DNA of 40,626 nucleotides from Butyricicoccus faecihominis (GCF_024462775.1 NZ_JANGCE010000032.1:1-40626), one strand, 5' to 3'. Positions 15,308 through 23,436 are shown, counted from the first letter of the stretch. Numbers and translations: made by a program. The notes: generated by a model from the sequence alone, not told the origin.

Positions 15308-15793
15308 ATGATGTGGCGCGAGAGGATCAAAATCCGATTATCAGAATTTCATTACGAAAAAGAGCGAGAAGCGTGCGAGAAGCTCTGCAAAAGTAAATCA
15401 AAACGCGATCTGGAAAAATACTTATTTGAGCAGGAAGAAAAATTGCACTGCTTGGAACACGGATTTGCTGGACAAGTGTTTGCTATCGTGTTGTCCGGGA
15501 TAGCGCTTGAAATTGCGCTACTGAATATACCTGCGGCGCTAATGTCGTTTCAGGCGAGCCTTCCGGATGCATGGGAAAACGAAGAAAACGTAAACCAAAT
15601 GGCCAATCAATTACAATCTATAGCGGATAATTATCATGTGCTCATTATCATGATAACAGCGATACTTTTGATAATTGGCTTATGGGCCATTGTGAACGTT
15701 TTGGACTATTGCAAAAGTCATAGCAGATGCAAGCTGGCGATCCTATGCGCAAAGGAACGGCTTGAAAAGAAAAGTAAACGCGGATCTCATTAA
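15308..15793 (+). CDS. Hypothetical two-helix membrane protein
   Basis: A protein of about 161 residues. Its N-terminal half is a charged coiled-coil-like stretch (EREACEKLCKSKSKRDLEKY). Hydrophobic segments sit near residues 54-78 (VFAIVLSGIALEIALLNIPA) and 110-132 (HVLIIMITAILLIIGLWAIV). ATG at 15308 is preferred to GTG 15299. The topology recalls the minus-strand protein of 13557-14054, without clear sequence similarity. It has its own terminator after it and is AT-rich; possibly an accessory membrane protein such as a superinfection-exclusion factor (guess). Confidence 0.5.
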   Translation: MMWRERIKIRLSEFHYEKEREACEKLCKSKSKRDLEKYLFEQEEKLHCLEHGFAGQVFAIVLSGIALEIALLNIPAALMSFQASLPDAWENEENVNQMANQLQSIADNYHVLIIMITAILLIIGLWAIVNVLDYCKSHSRCKLAILCAKERLEKKSKRGSH

Positions 15794-15843
15794 AAATGAC
15801 AATGGACAAGTTCTAGCACAAAGGAAATATGGTAAAGAGGATA

Positions 15844-15878
15844 CAACCGTCCGCGGATTCCGTGGGCGGTTTTGTTAT
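15844..15878 (+). terminator. Rho-independent terminator before the terminase genes
   Basis: AACCGTCCGCGG and CCGTGGGCGGTT pair with one or two wobbles, followed by TTGTT. Confidence 0.55.
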
Positions 15879-15900
15879 GCCTGAAAGGGGGTGAGGGTTT

Positions 15901-16389
15901 ATCACCAAGAAGCAGCAGCTATTTGTCGATGAATATCTCATCGACCTGAATGCGACGCAGGCGGCTATCAGGGCGGGGTATTCGACAGACGGTGCGGGGC
16001 AGCAAGGGTACGCGTTATTGAAGAACCCAAATATTCGCGCGCGTGTAGACAAGGCGATCGCTGAACGAAGCCGCCGGACGGGCGTCAATGCCGACCGCGT
16101 CGTGCGGGAGCTGGCGCGGCTGGCCTTCGTCGACCCGACGCAGCTTGTGGATTTCAAAAGCGGCAAGGTGTTGCCGGATGCAAGCGAGGACGACCGGGCG
16201 GCGCTGGCCGGGATCAAGATCAAAAAGATGGATACCGGCGTCGAACGTGAGGTCAAGCTCGCGGATAAGATCAAGGCCCTCGAGCTGCTCGGCAAGCATG
16301 TCGGGCTGTTCAATAAGGGCGCGGACACCGACGCGCTGGAAAAGCTCGACAGGATATTGGAGGGGATCGACGATGCGGCTCAGTCCTAA
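15901..16389 (+). CDS. Phage terminase small subunit, apparent ATC start
   Basis: The N-terminal frame reads TKKQQLFVDEYLIDLNATQA, then AIRAGYS, the standard terminase_2 start with its helix-turn-helix; LLKNPNIRARV and RVVRELARLAFVDP follow. There is no ATG, GTG or TTG at the expected place. The codon after GAAAGGGGGTGAGGGTTT is ATC, and an in-frame TGA lies just upstream. Initiation at ATC, or a mutated ATG, is therefore implied; the next usable start (TTG 16018) would remove the DNA-binding region. The protein would be 162 residues. It recognises the packaging site. Confidence 0.8.
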   Translation: MTKKQQLFVDEYLIDLNATQAAIRAGYSTDGAGQQGYALLKNPNIRARVDKAIAERSRRTGVNADRVVRELARLAFVDPTQLVDFKSGKVLPDASEDDRAALAGIKIKKMDTGVEREVKLADKIKALELLGKHVGLFNKGADTDALEKLDRILEGIDDAAQS

Positions 16390-17542
16390 ACAAAAAGAAT
16401 ACTGGACGCACGCGACGCACCGCTGGAACGTCAAGGAGGGCGCGACGCGCTCGGGTAAAACGTATCTGGATTATTTCATGATTCCCAAGCGCATCCGGGC
16501 TTGCCATAACGGCGGACTGATCGTCATGCTGGGCAACACGCAGGGCACGCTGCGGCGCAACCTGCTCGATCCCATGCGCGAGATATGGACAGACCGGCTT
16601 GTAGGCTCCACGATCAGCGACAACACCGTGCAGCTTTTTGGTAAGACGGTTTATGTGCTGGGCGCGGATAAGGTCAATCAGGTATCGAAGATTCAGGGCG
16701 CGGGCATCGAGTATTGCTATGGCGACGAGGTGACGACGTGGCACGAGGATGTGTTCTCGATGCTGAAATCTCGACTGTCGTACCCCAACAGCACCTTCGA
16801 CGGGACGTGCAACCCGGACGCGCCCACGCACTGGTTTCTGGATTTCCTCAAGGGCGACAGCGACATCTATCGGCAGAGCTACACGCTGGACGATAATCCC
16901 TTCCTTGACTCGCGTGTTGCTGCCGAGATTAGGCGGGATTATGCCGGTACGGTCTACTATGACCGCTTTGTGCTTGGGCGCTGGGTGCGCGCGGAAGGAC
17001 TTGTCTATCCGGCGTTTAATGCGGACGAGCATATCGCGCGCACGTTGCCGACTGACGGCTTGTGGTACATAAGCTGTGACTACGGCACCATGAACCCGTT
17101 TTCGGCGGGGCTTTGGTGCGTGACGCCGGAGCGGGCCGTGCGCGTGGCCGAGTATTACTACGACGGCCGCAAGGAAAAACGGCAGCAAACCGACGAAGAA
17201 TACTATGCCGCGCTGGAAAAGCTCGCGGGTGACCGGGTGATACAGGATATTGTCGTCGACCCATCCGCGGCCAGCTTTATCGAGACGATCAGGCGGCACG
17301 GGCGCTTCCGGGTGCAAAAGGCGAATAACAGCGTGCTGGACGGCATACGGCACACGGCGCGCCTGCTCGCGGCCGGCAAGGTGCAGGTGGCCGAAAACTG
17401 CGCGGACAGCATCCGCGAGTTTGGGGCGTATGCGTGGGATGACAAGGCCGGAGAGGATCAAGTAATCAAGGAGAACGATCACGCGATGGACGATATGCGG
17501 TATTTCTGCATGACGATCCTGCGCGGCGTTTACAGGTGGTAG
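16373..17542 (+). CDS. Phage terminase large subunit
   Basis: A 389-residue packaging motor. Walker A GATRSGKT is at residues 23-30, Walker B GIEYCYGDE, and the C-terminal RNase-H-like nuclease has acidic residues in ISCDYGT, IVVDPSAASF and NDHAMDDMRY. The start ATG 16373 lies within the small-subunit gene, a common translational overlap. It cuts and pumps phage DNA into the prohead. All key residues seem intact, so the motor could be functional. Confidence 0.95.
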   Translation: MRLSPKQKEYWTHATHRWNVKEGATRSGKTYLDYFMIPKRIRACHNGGLIVMLGNTQGTLRRNLLDPMREIWTDRLVGSTISDNTVQLFGKTVYVLGADKVNQVSKIQGAGIEYCYGDEVTTWHEDVFSMLKSRLSYPNSTFDGTCNPDAPTHWFLDFLKGDSDIYRQSYTLDDNPFLDSRVAAEIRRDYAGTVYYDRFVLGRWVRAEGLVYPAFNADEHIARTLPTDGLWYISCDYGTMNPFSAGLWCVTPERAVRVAEYYYDGRKEKRQQTDEEYYAALEKLAGDRVIQDIVVDPSAASFIETIRRHGRFRVQKANNSVLDGIRHTARLLAAGKVQVAENCADSIREFGAYAWDDKAGEDQVIKENDHAMDDMRYFCMTILRGVYRW

Positions 17543-17544
17543 AG

Positions 17545-18918
17545 ATGAGATTTTTAGATTGGATAAGGCAGGTGGTAGCGAAAGTGTTCGGCAAACAGGA
17601 TATCAATAAGGCGGTCGGCATCGACGTTGCGGTCAGCCAGACGATGGCCGAAGCAATCGATCTTTGGGACCGGCTGTACTGCAACAAACCACCGTGGAAG
17701 TCGGAAACGACGATCCCGCTCGGCCTGCCCGCCGCGGTGGCCGGAGAGCTGGCGCGGCTGGTGACGCTGGAGATGGACGCGAAGATCACGGGCGGCGCGC
17801 GGGCGGAATGGCTCGCGGCGCAGCGGGCGCCGTTTTTGACGGGGCTGCAAGCCAAGGTGGAGCAGGGCGCGGCGCTGGGCGGGATGGCGTTCAAGCCGTA
17901 TCTTTCCGCGGGCGGCCTCGCGATCGACTGCACCCCGGCGGACCGCTTTTTCCCAACCGGCTTTGACGGCTCGGGGCGCGTGATGGGCGGCGTGTTCGTC
18001 GACCGGTTCACGCAGGGCAAACGCTATTACACAAGGCTGGAAACGCACAGCCTTGGCGACGACGGGTTATACAGGATACGAAATCAGGCGTATGGATCGG
18101 ATAATCCCGACGCGCTGGGTCAGCCTGTGGCGCTTGGCGCGGTGCAGCCTTGGGCGGCGCTGGATGAGGAAGTGACGCTGGCGAATATCAAACGGCCGCT
18201 GTTCGGCTACTTCCGCGTGCCGCTTGCGAATACAGTGGACCGGGGCAGCCCGCTGGGCGTGTCGGTGTACGCGCGCGCAGTAGAGCTGTTCCGGCAGGCG
18301 GACGAGCAATGGGCGCGGCTGATGTGGGAGTTTCGGGGCACGGAGCTGGCGGTCGATATCTCGGCGCGCGCGTTCCGGGCCGACCCGCAGACCGGCAGGC
18401 CGCTCATCCCGCAGGCGTGGAAGCGGCTGTTCCGCGCGCATGAGCTGGGCGAAACGGAAAAGCCCTTGTACGAAGTGTTCTCGCCCGCGATCCGGGAAGA
18501 GCCGCTGTACCGTGGCTTTCAGGACATTCTGCGGCGCATCGAGTTCCAGTGCTGTCTGGCGTACGGCACGCTGTCCGATCCGCAGACGGTGGAAAAGACC
18601 GCCGAGGAGATCAGGAGCGGCAAGCAGCGCAGCTACGCGACCGTGGCTTCGATGCAGCGGGCGCTTGAGGCCGCGCTGGATGATCTGACCTACGCCATGG
18701 ACGTATGGGCGACGGTGGCGAAGCTCGCGCCCACGGGCAAGTACGAGACGGCCTACATGTGGGACGACAGCGTCATCACGGACACGGACAAGGAATTTGC
18801 GCAGCGGATGCAGCTCGCGCAGGCCGACATGCTGCGGCCCGAGATCGTGCTGGCGTGGTACTTTAATTGCAGCGAGGAGGAGGCCGCGAAGATGCTGCCC
18901 GCGCGGCGGGCGTTTTGA
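17545..18918 (+). CDS. Phage portal protein
   Basis: A 457-residue protein of the SPP1 gp6/PBSX-type portal family (PSGRVMGGVFVDRF-like core, LFRAHELGETEKPLYEVF, and a conserved stretch from PLYRGFQDILRRIEFQC to LSDPQTVEKTAEEIRSGKQ near residues 315-365). It forms the dodecameric ring through which DNA passes. ATG 17545 follows AGGTGGT, two bases after the terminase stop. Confidence 0.9.
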   Translation: MRFLDWIRQVVAKVFGKQDINKAVGIDVAVSQTMAEAIDLWDRLYCNKPPWKSETTIPLGLPAAVAGELARLVTLEMDAKITGGARAEWLAAQRAPFLTGLQAKVEQGAALGGMAFKPYLSAGGLAIDCTPADRFFPTGFDGSGRVMGGVFVDRFTQGKRYYTRLETHSLGDDGLYRIRNQAYGSDNPDALGQPVALGAVQPWAALDEEVTLANIKRPLFGYFRVPLANTVDRGSPLGVSVYARAVELFRQADEQWARLMWEFRGTELAVDISARAFRADPQTGRPLIPQAWKRLFRAHELGETEKPLYEVFSPAIREEPLYRGFQDILRRIEFQCCLAYGTLSDPQTVEKTAEEIRSGKQRSYATVASMQRALEAALDDLTYAMDVWATVAKLAPTGKYETAYMWDDSVITDTDKEFAQRMQLAQADMLRPEIVLAWYFNCSEEEAAKMLPARRAF

Positions 18919-19010
18919 ACCATCTATTTTTGACCGCGCCGAGGTCGTAAAACTACGGCGCCGCAGGGGAGGCGACCCCCGGAAGCAAAGCGGAGCGGAG
19001 AAAGGAAGCT

Positions 19011-19589
19011 ATGAAACGCGAATTTATCACGAACCTGCTGCCCGATATTGACAAGGCGGTGCTCGACCAGATCATGGCCGAACACGGCAAAGACATCGAG
19101 GGGCAAAAAAAACTTGTGGCCAGTCTGACCACCGAGCGCGACACGCTGCATACCCAGCTTGAGCAGGCGGGTGAAACGATCAAGGGCTTTGAAAAGCTCG
19201 ACGTGGACGGTATCAAGATCAAGGCGGCGGAATGGGAAACCAAGTACAACACCGACACGCAGGCGCTAAAAGACCAGCTTGCGGCTAAGGAGTACGAATA
19301 TTCCGTGAACGGCGCGGTGGCCGGCCTGAAGTTTACCAGCGAATCGGCGCGCAAGGCCTTCGTGGCCGATCTGACGGGCAAGAAACTGCCGGTGCAGGAG
19401 GGCAAGCTGCTCGGCCTTGAGGACTTCGTGAAGGGCTACAAGGAGAGCGACCCGAACGCATTCGCACCAGAGGACGACGGCGAACCCGCCCCGCACGTTG
19501 TCAGTAAAACAAGCGGCGGCAATACGGGCGGCGCGGGCGCTGTGCTGCGCGCGGCGTTTGGGCTGCCCACGAGTGAAAAGGAGTTATAA
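19011..19589 (+). CDS. Phage scaffold protein (GP20 type)
   Basis: A 192-residue protein whose first half is a long coiled coil (KKLVASLTTERDTLHTQLEQ), with a C-terminal helix ending LRAAFGLPTSEKEL. This is the phage minor structural GP20/scaffold family that directs capsid assembly. AAAGGAAGCT precedes the ATG. The gap 18919-19010 after the portal holds no gene; relatives often carry a minor head (Mu F-like) gene there. Confidence 0.85.
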   Translation: MKREFITNLLPDIDKAVLDQIMAEHGKDIEGQKKLVASLTTERDTLHTQLEQAGETIKGFEKLDVDGIKIKAAEWETKYNTDTQALKDQLAAKEYEYSVNGAVAGLKFTSESARKAFVADLTGKKLPVQEGKLLGLEDFVKGYKESDPNAFAPEDDGEPAPHVVSKTSGGNTGGAGAVLRAAFGLPTSEKEL

Positions 19590-19592
19590 ATT

Positions 19593-20465
19593 ATGGCAAA
19601 CGCGATTGAACTGGCAAAGGCCTATGTGCCGCTGCTGGACGAGGTTTACAAGCTTGCGTCCCTTACGTCCGAGCTGGACGGCGCGCCCGAGCTGGCGACG
19701 CAGGGCGCGAACGCGAACGAGTTAATCATCCCGATGCTGGACATGCAGGGCCTTGGCGATTATTCGCGCAACGACGGCTACGTCAAGGGCGATGTGACGC
19801 TGAAAAACGAAACGATCAAGTGCAACTTTGACCGCGGCCGCATGTTCACCGTCGATTCGATGGACGATCTGGAAACGGCGGGTATTGCCTTTGGCCGTCT
19901 GGCGGGCGAGTTCATCCGCACCAAGGTGGTGCCGGAGCTGGACGCGTTCCGCTTTGCGTGCTACGCGGGCAAAGCGGGCATTACCAAGGTAAGCGGTACG
20001 CTGGCGGACGGCGCGGCGGTCATCGCGGCGCTGCGCGCGGCGACCACGGCCATGGACGAAGCCGAGGTGCCGATCGAAGAGCGCTACCTGTACATCACGC
20101 CCACGCTGCACGGTCTGGTGCAGGACATGGACACGACCAAGAGCCGCGAGGTGTTCCAGCGCTTCGCCGCGATCAAGGACGTGCCGCAGAACCGTTTTTA
20201 TACGGCGATCGAGCAGCGCTCCGGCAAGGCCGGCGAGGAGGCGGGCGGCTACGCCAAGGCCGCGGGCGGCGCGGAAATCAACTTTATGGTCATCCACAAG
20301 CCCGCCGTGATCCAGTTCCCCAAGCATATCGCGCCGAAGATTATCACGCCCGACGTCAATCAGGACAGCGACGCTTATAAGTTCGGGTACCGCAACGTCG
20401 GCATCGCGGACACCTACGCGAACAAGGTAGCGGGCATTTACCTGCACCATAAGGCGACGGCGTAG
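19593..20465 (+). CDS. Major capsid protein
   Basis: A 290-residue protein (MANAIELAKAYVPLLDEVYK; GDVTLKNETIKCNFDRGRMF; MDDLETAGIAFGRLAGEF; ending YANKVAGIYLHHKATA). It fits the HK97-fold capsid proteins that follow GP20-type scaffolds in Firmicutes siphoviruses. AAAGGAGTT ribosome site, three bases after the scaffold stop. Confidence 0.85.
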   Translation: MANAIELAKAYVPLLDEVYKLASLTSELDGAPELATQGANANELIIPMLDMQGLGDYSRNDGYVKGDVTLKNETIKCNFDRGRMFTVDSMDDLETAGIAFGRLAGEFIRTKVVPELDAFRFACYAGKAGITKVSGTLADGAAVIAALRAATTAMDEAEVPIEERYLYITPTLHGLVQDMDTTKSREVFQRFAAIKDVPQNRFYTAIEQRSGKAGEEAGGYAKAAGGAEINFMVIHKPAVIQFPKHIAPKIITPDVNQDSDAYKFGYRNVGIADTYANKVAGIYLHHKATA

Positions 20466-20479
20466 AAAGGAGAAGCGCC

Positions 20480-20599
20480 ATGGGTAAAGTAATCGGTTTG
20501 ACGTTCCCCGGAAAAGGGAATAAGCGGGACGGCAATAAGCCGCCCGAGCGAGAGAAACCGGAAGGCACAAAAGCCGAGGATGACCCCCCTAAGGGTTGA
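20480..20599 (+). CDS. Small Lys/Pro/Glu-rich phage protein (39 aa)
   Basis: Starts MGKVIGLTFPGKG and continues with a highly charged tail (KPPEREKPEGTK). The ribosome site AAAGGAGAAG is strong. Similar short charged proteins lie after the capsid gene in related phages. Role unknown. Confidence 0.55.
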   Translation: MGKVIGLTFPGKGNKRDGNKPPEREKPEGTKAEDDPPKG

Positions 20600-20620
20600 C
20601 GAGAAAGGAGAGGCCGCGCG

Positions 20621-20971
20621 ATGGTCTATGCGGATTACGGCTACTATACGGACAGTTACGGCGGCACGCTGATCGCGGAGAGCGCCTTTGCGCGGCTGGC
20701 TTGTCTGGCATCGGCCTACATTGACAGCTTGACGTTTGGTAACGCGGCCAAGGATACGGAGCACGCGGAGCAGATCAAGACCGCGTGCTGCGCGCTGGCC
20801 GAGGAATACGGGCGGCAGGATAGTGGCGGCGAGGTGGCGAGCGTGAACAATGACGGGTACAGCGAAAGCTACGTCGCTTCCGGCAAGACGCCGGATCAGC
20901 GGCTGCGGGATACCGCTATGCTGATTCTAGCCCCCACGGGCTTGCTGTATGGAGGTGCGTACCCATGCTGA
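20621..20971 (+). CDS. Head-tail connector protein (gp6/YqbG-like)
   Basis: A 116-residue, mostly helical protein (LIAESAFARLACLASAYIDSL; QIKTACCALAEEYGR; RLRDTAMLILAPTGLLYGG). Its size, helices and place after the capsid match phage gp6/DUF3199-type adaptor proteins that bind the portal. It overlaps the next gene by seven bases. Confidence 0.75.
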   Translation: MVYADYGYYTDSYGGTLIAESAFARLACLASAYIDSLTFGNAAKDTEHAEQIKTACCALAEEYGRQDSGGEVASVNNDGYSESYVASGKTPDQRLRDTAMLILAPTGLLYGGAYPC

Positions 20972-21297
20972 TGTGCAGCGAGACCGTGACGCTGGTGCGG
21001 CTGGACGAGAACGACGAATATCAATGCACGGTGATCGAGGGCGCGAGCTGGTATGGCAAAGCGCAGATCACCCAGCAGCAGGACGGCTTTGTGGGCGGTA
21101 TGGTGGTCAAGGTACGCATCCCGGAAGAACATATGCCGGACGGCGTAACGCCGGGGGCAAAGGACGTGCTGGCGCGCGGCCGGGTGGAAACCGTAAACAC
21201 GCTGCAAGACCTCAAACGCGTCGAGCACTTCAAGATCATGGCCGTGGGCGACAACCGGCGCGGACGCAACCCGCATTGGGCGGTGAGCGGCGCGTGA
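20965..21297 (+). CDS. Minor head/stopper-like protein (DUF6751 type)
   Basis: A 110-residue beta-rich protein (ETVTLVRLDENDEYQCTVIE; VVKVRIPEEHMP; HFKIMAVGDNRRGRNPHWAV). It is like the small proteins encoded second after the capsid in Firmicutes siphoviruses, which close the connector. Name by position and partial memory of DUF6751. Confidence 0.6.
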   Translation: MLMCSETVTLVRLDENDEYQCTVIEGASWYGKAQITQQQDGFVGGMVVKVRIPEEHMPDGVTPGAKDVLARGRVETVNTLQDLKRVEHFKIMAVGDNRRGRNPHWAVSGA

Positions 21298-21356
21298 TTT
21301 CCGAGCGGGCCGTAAAAGCGCGCTTGACCCACTACATAGGAGGTAGCCTAAAATGA
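21294..21356 (+). CDS. Possible 20-aa reading frame
   Basis: GTG overlapping the previous stop opens a frame MISERAVKARLTHYIGGSLK that ends over the next ATG. The overlaps at both ends look operon-like, but the size is tiny. Related phages have a longer minor capsid gene here, so this may be a remnant. Confidence 0.25.
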   Translation: MISERAVKARLTHYIGGSLK

Positions 21357-21778
21357 GCATTACAGAAGCGGTGCGGCAGTTCGTCCGCACCTATCCGCCG
21401 CTCGCGGACAACAGAATTAATGTGGACTACCTACCCGACGAGGTGGGCAGCTATTCGATCGGCGTAACGCCGTGCAAGGAGTGGGTCAAGCGGTATGTGG
21501 ACGGGTCGGGGACAAAGCAGTTCCTGTTCGTCCTGACCTCCCGCGAGGCGTTTGGCGAGCAAGTGCGGCAGCAGCTTGACAACCTTGGCTTTTACGAGGC
21601 GTTCTCGGACTGGCTCGACCGGCAGACGGCGGCGCGGACGCTGCCCGCGCTGGGACCCGGACGCACGCCGCTGGCGGCCGAAGCGACGACCAGCGGCTAT
21701 GCGTTCATCCCCGGCACGGAGACCGCGCGTTATCAGATTCAATGCAGATTGACCTATACACAAGAAAAGGAGAGTTAA
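21353..21778 (+). CDS. Minor capsid/tail-completion protein
   Basis: A 141-residue protein (SITEAVRQFVRTYPPLADNR; VDYLPDEVGSYSIGVTPCKE; YQIQCRLTYTQEKES). It matches the family placed between connector and tail tube in these phages, likely the tail terminator or joining protein. AGGAGGTAG ribosome site. Confidence 0.75.
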   Translation: MSITEAVRQFVRTYPPLADNRINVDYLPDEVGSYSIGVTPCKEWVKRYVDGSGTKQFLFVLTSREAFGEQVRQQLDNLGFYEAFSDWLDRQTAARTLPALGPGRTPLAAEATTSGYAFIPGTETARYQIQCRLTYTQEKES

Positions 21779-21781
21779 AAT

Positions 21782-22288
21782 ATGGCAGATACCGTAATGA
21801 GATATCAGGTGGCCGACTATCTCGGCATCGAGAGCGGCGACGCAACCACCTATGCCCTGATGGGCGTGGGCTTTAACACGCTCGACGAGAACCCCTCCGC
21901 GCAGGCGGACAGCAAGACCTATATCAGCCAGAAGGCGCAGTCGAACCAGATCAAGGGCTATCAGCCGTCCTTCCCGTTCGATACCGATCTGGTAAAGGAC
22001 GAGGAAGCGGTCATGGCGCTGTACGCGGTGGGCCGCAACCAGCTTACCGGCACGGCTGCGGAAAAGGACTATGTGCGCGTCGAGCTGTTCGAGCCAGTGG
22101 CGAGCAAGGAAAACACCTTCAAGGCGCGCAAATTCCGCGTGGCCGTGCAGGTGGAGAACGTGACCGGCGAGGGCGGCGGCGCGATGAAGTGCACCGGAAA
22201 CCTGCTGGGCGTGGGCGATTTCGTGGACGGCGAGTTCAATACGCAGGCCAAAACGTTTACCGAGGCGGGCGCGCCCGCAAACCCTTAA
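21782..22288 (+). CDS. Major tail (tube) protein
   Basis: A 168-residue protein (MADTVMRYQVADYLGIESGD; YALMGVGFNTLDENPSAQAD; KTYISQKAQSNQIKGYQPSF; ENVTGEGGGAMKCTGNLLGV). This is the standard form of Firmicutes siphovirus tail-tube proteins. It ends NP-stop, and the heptamer A AAC CCT lies in phase directly before the TAA, allowing a -1 shift into a 39-residue extension (see 22285-22404). Confidence 0.85.
   Translation: MADTVMRYQVADYLGIESGDATTYALMGVGFNTLDENPSAQADSKTYISQKAQSNQIKGYQPSFPFDTDLVKDEEAVMALYAVGRNQLTGTAAEKDYVRVELFEPVASKENTFKARKFRVAVQVENVTGEGGGAMKCTGNLLGVGDFVDGEFNTQAKTFTEAGAPANP
22279..22285 (+). promoter_or_regulatory. Candidate -1 ribosomal frameshift heptamer
   Basis: A AAC CCT fits X XXY YYZ in the reading phase of the tail gene and directly abuts its stop. 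A small hairpin (GCCC / GGGC) begins nine bases downstream and a perfect 10-bp hairpin lies at 22330-22355. Confidence 0.5.
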
Positions 22289-22404
22289 ACGCGGCCCTTT
22301 TAGGGCTGGAAAGCGAGCCGCAAGAAGAATCCCCCGTGGATGAAACCACGGGGGACAATGGAACAGCCGAAACGATGGAGGATGAAGCAAATGGCGAAGT
22401 TTGA
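22285..22404 (+). CDS. Predicted frameshift extension of the tail protein
   Basis: The -1 frame encodes 39 residues, LNAALLGLESEPQEESPVDE followed by TTGDNGTAETMEDEANGEV, with about ten Glu/Asp. It is neither hydrophobic nor Arg/Pro-rich as most false frames in this DNA are. It has no start codon or ribosome site of its own and overlaps the next gene by 14 bases. Extended tail proteins made by frameshift are known in phages SPP1 and PSA (there by +1 shift). Confidence 0.45.
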   Translation, partial: LNAALLGLESEPQEESPVDETTGDNGTAETMEDEANGEV

Positions 22405-22846
22405 ATTTCAGGAGCACGGTTATCCGCTGGAGCTGGATATCGCGGGCCATGCGTTTACGCTGAACGTGACCCGGGAGACCGCGAAAAAGCTGGAGGCCTA
22501 CGGGAAAGAGGCCCAGCGCATGGGCGCGGAACTGACAGGCGCCCCGCATGGCGTGGAACAGGCTTGGCGGTTTATGCAAAGCACGTTGGACGGGCTGCTG
22601 GGCGAAGGCGCCACCGACGCGATTTTTGGAGACCGTGATCGCGACCTGATGGATATCGTGGACGTGATGTCGTACATCTGCGGCGAGATCGAGCAGGCCG
22701 CGCAAAAGCAGACCGTGCGAAAAATGGCGTCTGCACCCGCTATGGAGCTGCCGCAAGCAAAGCAGCAGACCGTGGAGCAGGCGCTTCGCATCATGCAGGC
22801 GCCCGAGGTCGTGGCGGCGATCAGCAAGGCGATGGAACAGGCATGA
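22391..22846 (+). CDS. Tail assembly chaperone (gpG-like)
   Basis: A 151-residue protein (AKFEFQEHGYPLELDIAGHA; NVTRETAKKLEAYGKEAQRM; MDIVDVMSYICGEIEQAAQK). Position between tail tube and tape measure, and size, match the tail chaperone of Firmicutes siphoviruses. ATG 22391 has GGAGGATGAAGC upstream. It overlaps the next gene by ATGA. Confidence 0.75.
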   Translation: MAKFEFQEHGYPLELDIAGHAFTLNVTRETAKKLEAYGKEAQRMGAELTGAPHGVEQAWRFMQSTLDGLLGEGATDAIFGDRDRDLMDIVDVMSYICGEIEQAAQKQTVRKMASAPAMELPQAKQQTVEQALRIMQAPEVVAAISKAMEQA

Positions 22847-23436
22847 GCCTGCTGACCGAACGCCCGCCGTGCATGGTGGAGATCCGCGGCGCGGATGTGC
22901 CGGTAAACGCGGATTACCGCGTGGTACTGCGCATAGACGAGTTGGCCGGGCAAGGAACCGGAGACGCGGAGAGGGGCCTTATGGCGCTGCGGCTTTTCTA
23001 CGGGGCGATCCCGGCGGATATGGAGGCCGCGACCGAGCGCATGCTCTGGTTCATGCGGTGCGGCGAAACGGAAAAGCCGGGCGGGGACGGAAAACCATCC
23101 AAACCCGACTTCTCTTTTTCGTTCGACGCGCCGCTGATCTACGCGGCGTTTCTCGACCAGTACGGGATCGACCTTGTGAACGTGGAGTTTTTGCACTGGT
23201 GGACGTTCCGCTCGCTGCTGAACGGGCTGCGCGGAGATCACCGCTTTTGCGAGGTGCGGCGCTGCCGGGCGATCGACCTGTCGAGCGTCAAGGACAAGGA
23301 GCAGCGCAAGTATTACCGCGAGATGAAGAAGCTGTACGCGCTGCCGCTGCCCGAAAACGAGCGGGAGCAGCTCGACGCGATCACCGACGCGCTGCTGCAC
23401 GGCGGGGACGTGGCGGGGCTGTTGGGCCGAGATTGA
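22843..23436 (+). CDS. Phage Gp15-family tail protein
   Basis: A 197-residue protein (MSLLTERPPCMVEIRGADVP; VNADYRVVLRIDELAG; LIYAAFLDQYGIDL; LHWWTFRSLLNGLRGDHRF; KDKEQRKYYREMKKLYALPL) of the bacteriophage Gp15 family, the usual second tail chaperone before the tape measure. The stop codon (23434-23436) is part of the TTGACA box of a promoter. The last 17 codons (ALLHGGDVAGLLGRD) are copied twice downstream. Confidence 0.85.
   Translation: MSLLTERPPCMVEIRGADVPVNADYRVVLRIDELAGQGTGDAERGLMALRLFYGAIPADMEAATERMLWFMRCGETEKPGGDGKPSKPDFSFSFDAPLIYAAFLDQYGIDLVNVEFLHWWTFRSLLNGLRGDHRFCEVRRCRAIDLSSVKDKEQRKYYREMKKLYALPLPENEREQLDAITDALLHGGDVAGLLGRD

Noticed and set aside
16310-17482. 390-aa minus-strand frame opposite terminase
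   Set aside because: Shadow of the terminase large subunit, which has intact Walker and nuclease motifs; no ribosome site.
22189-22404. Independent 71-aa gene over the tail gene end
   Set aside because: No ribosome site, and its first half is a shadow of the tail gene; only the part after the heptamer looks coding, so a frameshift product is preferred.
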